From Caulobacterales bacterium (lineage in GTDB: Bacteria; Pseudomonadota; Alphaproteobacteria; Caulobacterales; Caulobacteraceae), in the NCBI GenBank assembly GCA_019510435.1, contig JAEKKJ010000008.1:337290-401289 (forward strand): a stretch of DNA of 64,000 nucleotides, written 5' to 3'. Position 1 is the stretch's first letter. Each line of letters begins with the position of its first letter. Positions 60,838 through 64,000 of this stretch are shown piece by piece. The translations under genes and the position numbers were made by a program. The notes beneath the pieces are model-generated. The model ran no database searches, had not been told where the DNA came from, and saw only the letters and a program-made list of their open reading frames with translations.

Positions 60838-61737
60838 ATGCCGACAGGTGCGGACAACGCCGTAAGCGGAGCGGCTCCCACGACCTCCACGGTCCCGCCG
60901 GCCGTGCAGCTTCGCGACATGACCGCCGCGGACCTGCCGGCGGCGCACGCGCTGTCGCGCCAGGCGCAGTGGCCGCATCGGCTGAAGGACTGGGACTTCC
61001 TGCTGGCCGCCGGCATTGGGATCGTGGCCGAGCGCGACGGCGAGATCGTAGGCACCACCCTGGCATGGCTCTACGGTGAGGACTGCGCCAGCCTGGGCAT
61101 GGTCATCGTGGCGGCGGACTGCCGGGGCGGGGGCGTCGGGCGCAGGCTGATGAACGCCATGCTGGCGCGCCTGGAGGGCCGGACGGTCCAGCTCAACGCC
61201 ACCGAGGTCGGCCTGCCGCTCTACAAGCAGCTGGGGTTCGCCAGCACGGGCGGCATCCACCAGCACCAGGGCACGCCGTCGTCCGTGCCGATCGTCTCGC
61301 TGCGCGCCGGCGAGCGCGTGCGGCCCATGGGCAAGGGCGACCTGGCCGCCATCGTCGACCTGGACCGCAAGGCGACCGGCCTCGAGCGCCGGGACCTGCT
61401 GGCCCGGGTGCTGAAGGCCGGCAAGGGCGTGGTGCTCGACCGGGGCGGCGAGGCCGCCGGCTTCACGATCTTCCGCCGGTTCGGGATGGGCTTTGCGATC
61501 GGGCCGGCCGTGGCCCCCGACGCCCAGGGCGCCAAGGCGCTGATCTCCCACTGGCTGGGCTCCAACGCCGGCATGTTCAGCCGGATCGACATTCCCTACG
61601 AAAGCGGCCTCGGCGCCTGGCTGGGCGACCTGGGCCTGCCGGAGGTGGGGCGGGTCACCACCATGGTGCGCGGCCCGGCGCCTTCCCGCGACACCTCCGC
61701 CGCGACCTTCGCGATCTTGAGTCAGGCTCTCGGATGA
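60838..61737 (+). CDS. GNAT family N-acetyltransferase
   Basis: I start at the ATG at 60838 (299 residues); a GTG four codons earlier is an alternative. The N-terminal GNAT domain has the acetyl-CoA loop CRGGGVGRRLMNAML, a preceding beta-strand SLGMVIVAAD, and VQLNATEVGLPLYKQLGF. A second, GNAT-like C-terminal half (about 170-290) follows. Such two-part acetyltransferases are common in amine or amino-acid operons and may acetylate the amine substrate or a toxic intermediate. The gene overlaps the next one by four bases. Confidence 0.82.
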   Translation: MPTGADNAVSGAAPTTSTVPPAVQLRDMTAADLPAAHALSRQAQWPHRLKDWDFLLAAGIGIVAERDGEIVGTTLAWLYGEDCASLGMVIVAADCRGGGVGRRLMNAMLARLEGRTVQLNATEVGLPLYKQLGFASTGGIHQHQGTPSSVPIVSLRAGERVRPMGKGDLAAIVDLDRKATGLERRDLLARVLKAGKGVVLDRGGEAAGFTIFRRFGMGFAIGPAVAPDAQGAKALISHWLGSNAGMFSRIDIPYESGLGAWLGDLGLPEVGRVTTMVRGPAPSRDTSAATFAILSQALG

Positions 61738-63230
61738 ACGCTCTGCACGTCGATCCCAACAGCCTGGGGCTGAACGACCCCGGCCTGTTCCTCCAGCGCG
61801 CCTTCATCGCCGGGCGATGGACCGACGCCGGCTCCGGCGCGACGCTCGCCGTCGACGACCCGGCCACCGGCCAGCCCATCGGCCTGGTCCCGGACTGCGA
61901 CGGCGCCGATACGCGCGCCGCCATCGATGCGGCCGCCGCGGCGCTGGGGCCCTGGCGCGAGCGTCCGGCCGGGGAGCGCGCGGCGATCCTTGAGCGCTGG
62001 CACGCCCTGGTCCTCGAAAACGCGGTCGACCTGGCCCGCGTCATGACCGCCGAGCAGGGCAAGCCCCTGGCCGAGGCGGAGGGCGAGATCCGCTATGCCG
62101 CCAGCTTCATCAAGTGGTTCGCCGAGGAGGGCCGCCGGGTCGCCGGCTACACCGTCCCCGCGCCCCAGGCCGACCGGCGGATCGTGGTGATGAAGGAGCC
62201 GGTGGGGGTCTGCGCGGCGATCACGCCGTGGAACTTCCCCAGCGCCATGATCACCCGCAAGTGCGCCCCGGCCCTGGCGGTCGGCTGCACCGTGGTGGTC
62301 AAGCCGTCGGAGCTGACCCCTTACTCCGCGCTGGCGTTGGCGCGGCTGGCCGAGCAGGCGGGCCTGCCGGCCGGGGTGCTCAACATCGTCACCGGCCGCC
62401 CGCACGAGATCGGCGCCGAGCTGACCGGCAACGCGACCGTCCGCAAGCTGTCGTTCACCGGCTCGACCCGGGTGGGCGCCCTCCTGATGCGGCAGTGCGC
62501 CGACACCATCAAGCGGCTCAGCCTGGAGCTGGGCGGCAACGCGCCGCTGATCGTCTTCGACGACGCCGACCTGGACCTGGCGGTCGAGGCGGCCATGGCC
62601 AGCAAGTTCCGCAACGCCGGCCAGACCTGCGTCTGCGCGAACCGCATCCTGGTCCAGAACGGCGTCCACGACGCCTTCGCCGCCAAGCTCGCCGCGGCGG
62701 TTGGCGCGCTGAAGGTGGGGCCCGGCGCCTCGCCCGGCTCCACCATCGGCCCGCTGATCAACGCCCAGGCGGTCACCAAGGCGCGCGAGCACATCGCCGA
62801 CGCCGTGGCGCAGGGCGCCAGCATCGTGGCCCAGGCCGCCTGCGACCTGGACGCCGCGCGCTTCGTGGCGCCGACGGTGCTGGTCGGGGCGACGGCGGGG
62901 ATGCGGCTGGCCCAGGAGGAGACCTTCGGGCCGGTGGCGCCGCTGTTCCGGTTCCGCGAGGAGCGCGAGGCGATCGAACTCGCCAACGCCACGCCCTACG
63001 GCCTGGCCAGCTACTTCTACACCGAGAACCTGCACCGGGCGTGGCGTGTCGCGGAACGGCTGGAGACCGGGATGGTGGCGCTGAACACCGGCTCGATCGC
63101 CATGGAGATGTCGCCCTTCGGCGGCGTGAAGCAATCGGGCCTCGGCCGCGAGGGCGGCGAGGCGGGGATCGAGGAGTACCTCGAGCTCAAGGCCTTCCAC
63201 ATCGGCGGCCTGAAGCGGCAGGAAGCCTGA
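61734..63230 (+). CDS. Succinate-semialdehyde dehydrogenase-like aldehyde dehydrogenase
   Basis: The 498-residue protein belongs to the GabD branch: ITPWNFPSAMITRKCAPALA, the NAD loop LSFTGSTRVG, the catalytic Glu in LELGGNAPLIVF, the catalytic Cys in NAGQTCVCANRI, and the SPFGGVKQSGLGREGG end. It would oxidise succinate semialdehyde or a similar omega-oxo acid with NAD(P)+. With the PuuB-like oxidase it makes a plausible route from an amine through an aldehyde to a carboxylic acid. It is coupled to the GNAT gene by an ATGA overlap. Confidence 0.88.
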   Translation: MNALHVDPNSLGLNDPGLFLQRAFIAGRWTDAGSGATLAVDDPATGQPIGLVPDCDGADTRAAIDAAAAALGPWRERPAGERAAILERWHALVLENAVDLARVMTAEQGKPLAEAEGEIRYAASFIKWFAEEGRRVAGYTVPAPQADRRIVVMKEPVGVCAAITPWNFPSAMITRKCAPALAVGCTVVVKPSELTPYSALALARLAEQAGLPAGVLNIVTGRPHEIGAELTGNATVRKLSFTGSTRVGALLMRQCADTIKRLSLELGGNAPLIVFDDADLDLAVEAAMASKFRNAGQTCVCANRILVQNGVHDAFAAKLAAAVGALKVGPGASPGSTIGPLINAQAVTKAREHIADAVAQGASIVAQAACDLDAARFVAPTVLVGATAGMRLAQEETFGPVAPLFRFREEREAIELANATPYGLASYFYTENLHRAWRVAERLETGMVALNTGSIAMEMSPFGGVKQSGLGREGGEAGIEEYLELKAFHIGGLKRQEA

Positions 63231-63234
63231 GATC

Positions 63235-64000
63235 ATGAGCGGCGGGGCAGGGGCAGGTGGAGCCGGGACGGGCGAGCGGATCTACCGTATCGCCGTCATT
63301 CCGGGCGACGGGATCGGCAAGGAAGTGATGCCGCAGGGCGTGCGGGCGCTGGAGCGCGCCGCGGCGCTGCACGGCTTCCGCATCGAGCAGACCTGGCACG
63401 ACTTCGCCAGTTGCGACTACTACGCCCGCCACGGCCGGATGATGCCGGAGGACTGGAAGGACCGCATCGGCGCCCCCGACGCGATCTTCTTCGGCGCCGT
63501 CGGCTGGCCCGACACGGTGCCCGACCACGTCTCGCTCTGGGGCTCGCTGCTGCAGTTCCGGCGCGAGTACGACCAGTACGTCAACCTGCGGCCCGCCCGC
63601 CTGATGCCGGGCGTTCCCTCGCCGCTGGCCGGCCGCGAGCCCGGCAGCATCGACTTCTGGATCGTGCGCGAGAACACCGAGGGCGAATATTCCTCGATCG
63701 GCGGCCACATGTTCCCGGGCACCGAGCGCGAGATCGTCATCCAGGAGACGGTGATGACCAGGGTCGGCGTCGACCGGGTCCTGCGCTACGCCTTCGACCT
63801 GGCCCGCGCAGTTCGTGCTGCACCCCGACCGTTTCGACGTGGTGGTGGCGTCCAACCTGTTCGGCGACATCCTGTCTGACCTGGGCCCGGCCTGCACCGG
63901 CACCATCGGCGTGGCGCCTTCGGGCAACATCAATCCCGCCGGCACGGCCCCATCGCTGTTCGAGCCGGTGCACGGCTCGGCGCCCGACATCGCCGGGCAG
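63235..64000 (+). pseudogene. Tartrate/isopropylmalate dehydrogenase-like gene with internal deletion and frameshift (continues past window edge)
   Basis: From an ATG at 63235 the protein matches the beta-decarboxylating dehydrogenases (IAVIPGDGIGKEVMPQGVRA, VNLRPARLMPG, FWIVRENTEGEYSSIGG) up to LRYAFDLAR. It then jumps, at about 63803-63811, directly to [40 protein letters not shown] and [14 protein letters not shown] in another frame. About 45-50 residues are missing, including the segment that carries the catalytic lysine in this family, and the reading frame shifts by one. Unshifted, the frame stops at 63879. A sequencing or assembly error at this junction is also possible. Confidence 0.8.

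Overview
The window is about 70% G+C, very densely coded, and has no rRNA, tRNA, phage or transposase gene that I can see. Several TonB-dependent receptors, a PEPxxWA-CTERM protein, an IorAB-type molybdenum hydroxylase, lipid/aromatic-type CoA pathways and GC-rich palindromic repeats suggest an alphaproteobacterium of the Caulobacterales, Phenylobacterium- or Caulobacter-like. This placement is inferred from gene content, not from a marker gene.

Layout. (1) 1-5.1 kb: the N-terminus of an amidohydrolase (minus), a divergent Coq4-like protein, a helical hypothetical protein, a PEPxxWA-CTERM exported protein and its neighbouring LuxR-type regulator, and a small alpha/beta hydrolase. (2) 5.2-10 kb: a minus-strand operon of TonB-dependent receptor, GPH-type transporter and TauD-like dioxygenase, which reads as an uptake-and-oxidation module. 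(3) 10.3-20.7 kb: CoA-dependent catabolism. It holds an acyl-CoA synthetase, a FadR/GntR regulator divergent from a six-gene operon (crotonase, thiolase-like protein, DUF35 protein, PaaK-like ligase, a 52-residue protein, SDR), then an LLM flavin oxidoreductase plus SDR pair divergent from a LysR gene. (4) 21-26.3 kb: an IorAB-type molybdenum hydroxylase, and an IlvD/Edd sugar-acid dehydratase with its own FadR-type regulator.

(5) 26.4-41.4 kb: a complete assimilatory nitrate block. mobA, nasT and nasS come first, followed by a leader RNA with an ANTAR-type hexaloop hairpin and strong intrinsic terminators, an outer-membrane porin, nrtABC, a NarK/NasA-type transporter, nirB, nirD, nasA and cobA. 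Nitrate would enter through the porin and the two transporters, be reduced by the molybdenum enzyme NasA and the sirohaem enzyme NirBD, with CobA supplying the sirohaem precursor and MobA helping with molybdenum cofactor. NasS/NasT would control the operon by antitermination in the leader.

(6) 41.4-50.4 kb: an APC permease, a racemase-family protein, a PatB/MalY-type PLP enzyme, an EamA transporter with a histidine-rich tail, an aldehyde dehydrogenase, a bicupin protein, a small secreted protein and a DUF1624 membrane protein. (7) 50.7-54 kb: a siderophore-type TonB receptor and a PepSY membrane protein, separated by an intrinsic terminator. (8) 54.2-64 kb: one long plus-strand operon of PuuB-like amine oxidase, a dipeptide-type ABC importer with a fused double ATPase, a GNAT protein and a succinate-semialdehyde dehydrogenase. 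It ends in a tartrate/isopropylmalate-dehydrogenase-like gene that has lost an internal segment and is frameshifted.

The observations most worth following are the NasT-type leader; a nasA reading frame whose first roughly 47 codons are a dispersed palindromic repeat; a palindromic operator shared by the luxR and PEP-CTERM promoters; a symmetrical GntR operator in front of the thiolase/DUF35 operon; and the broken dehydrogenase at the right edge.
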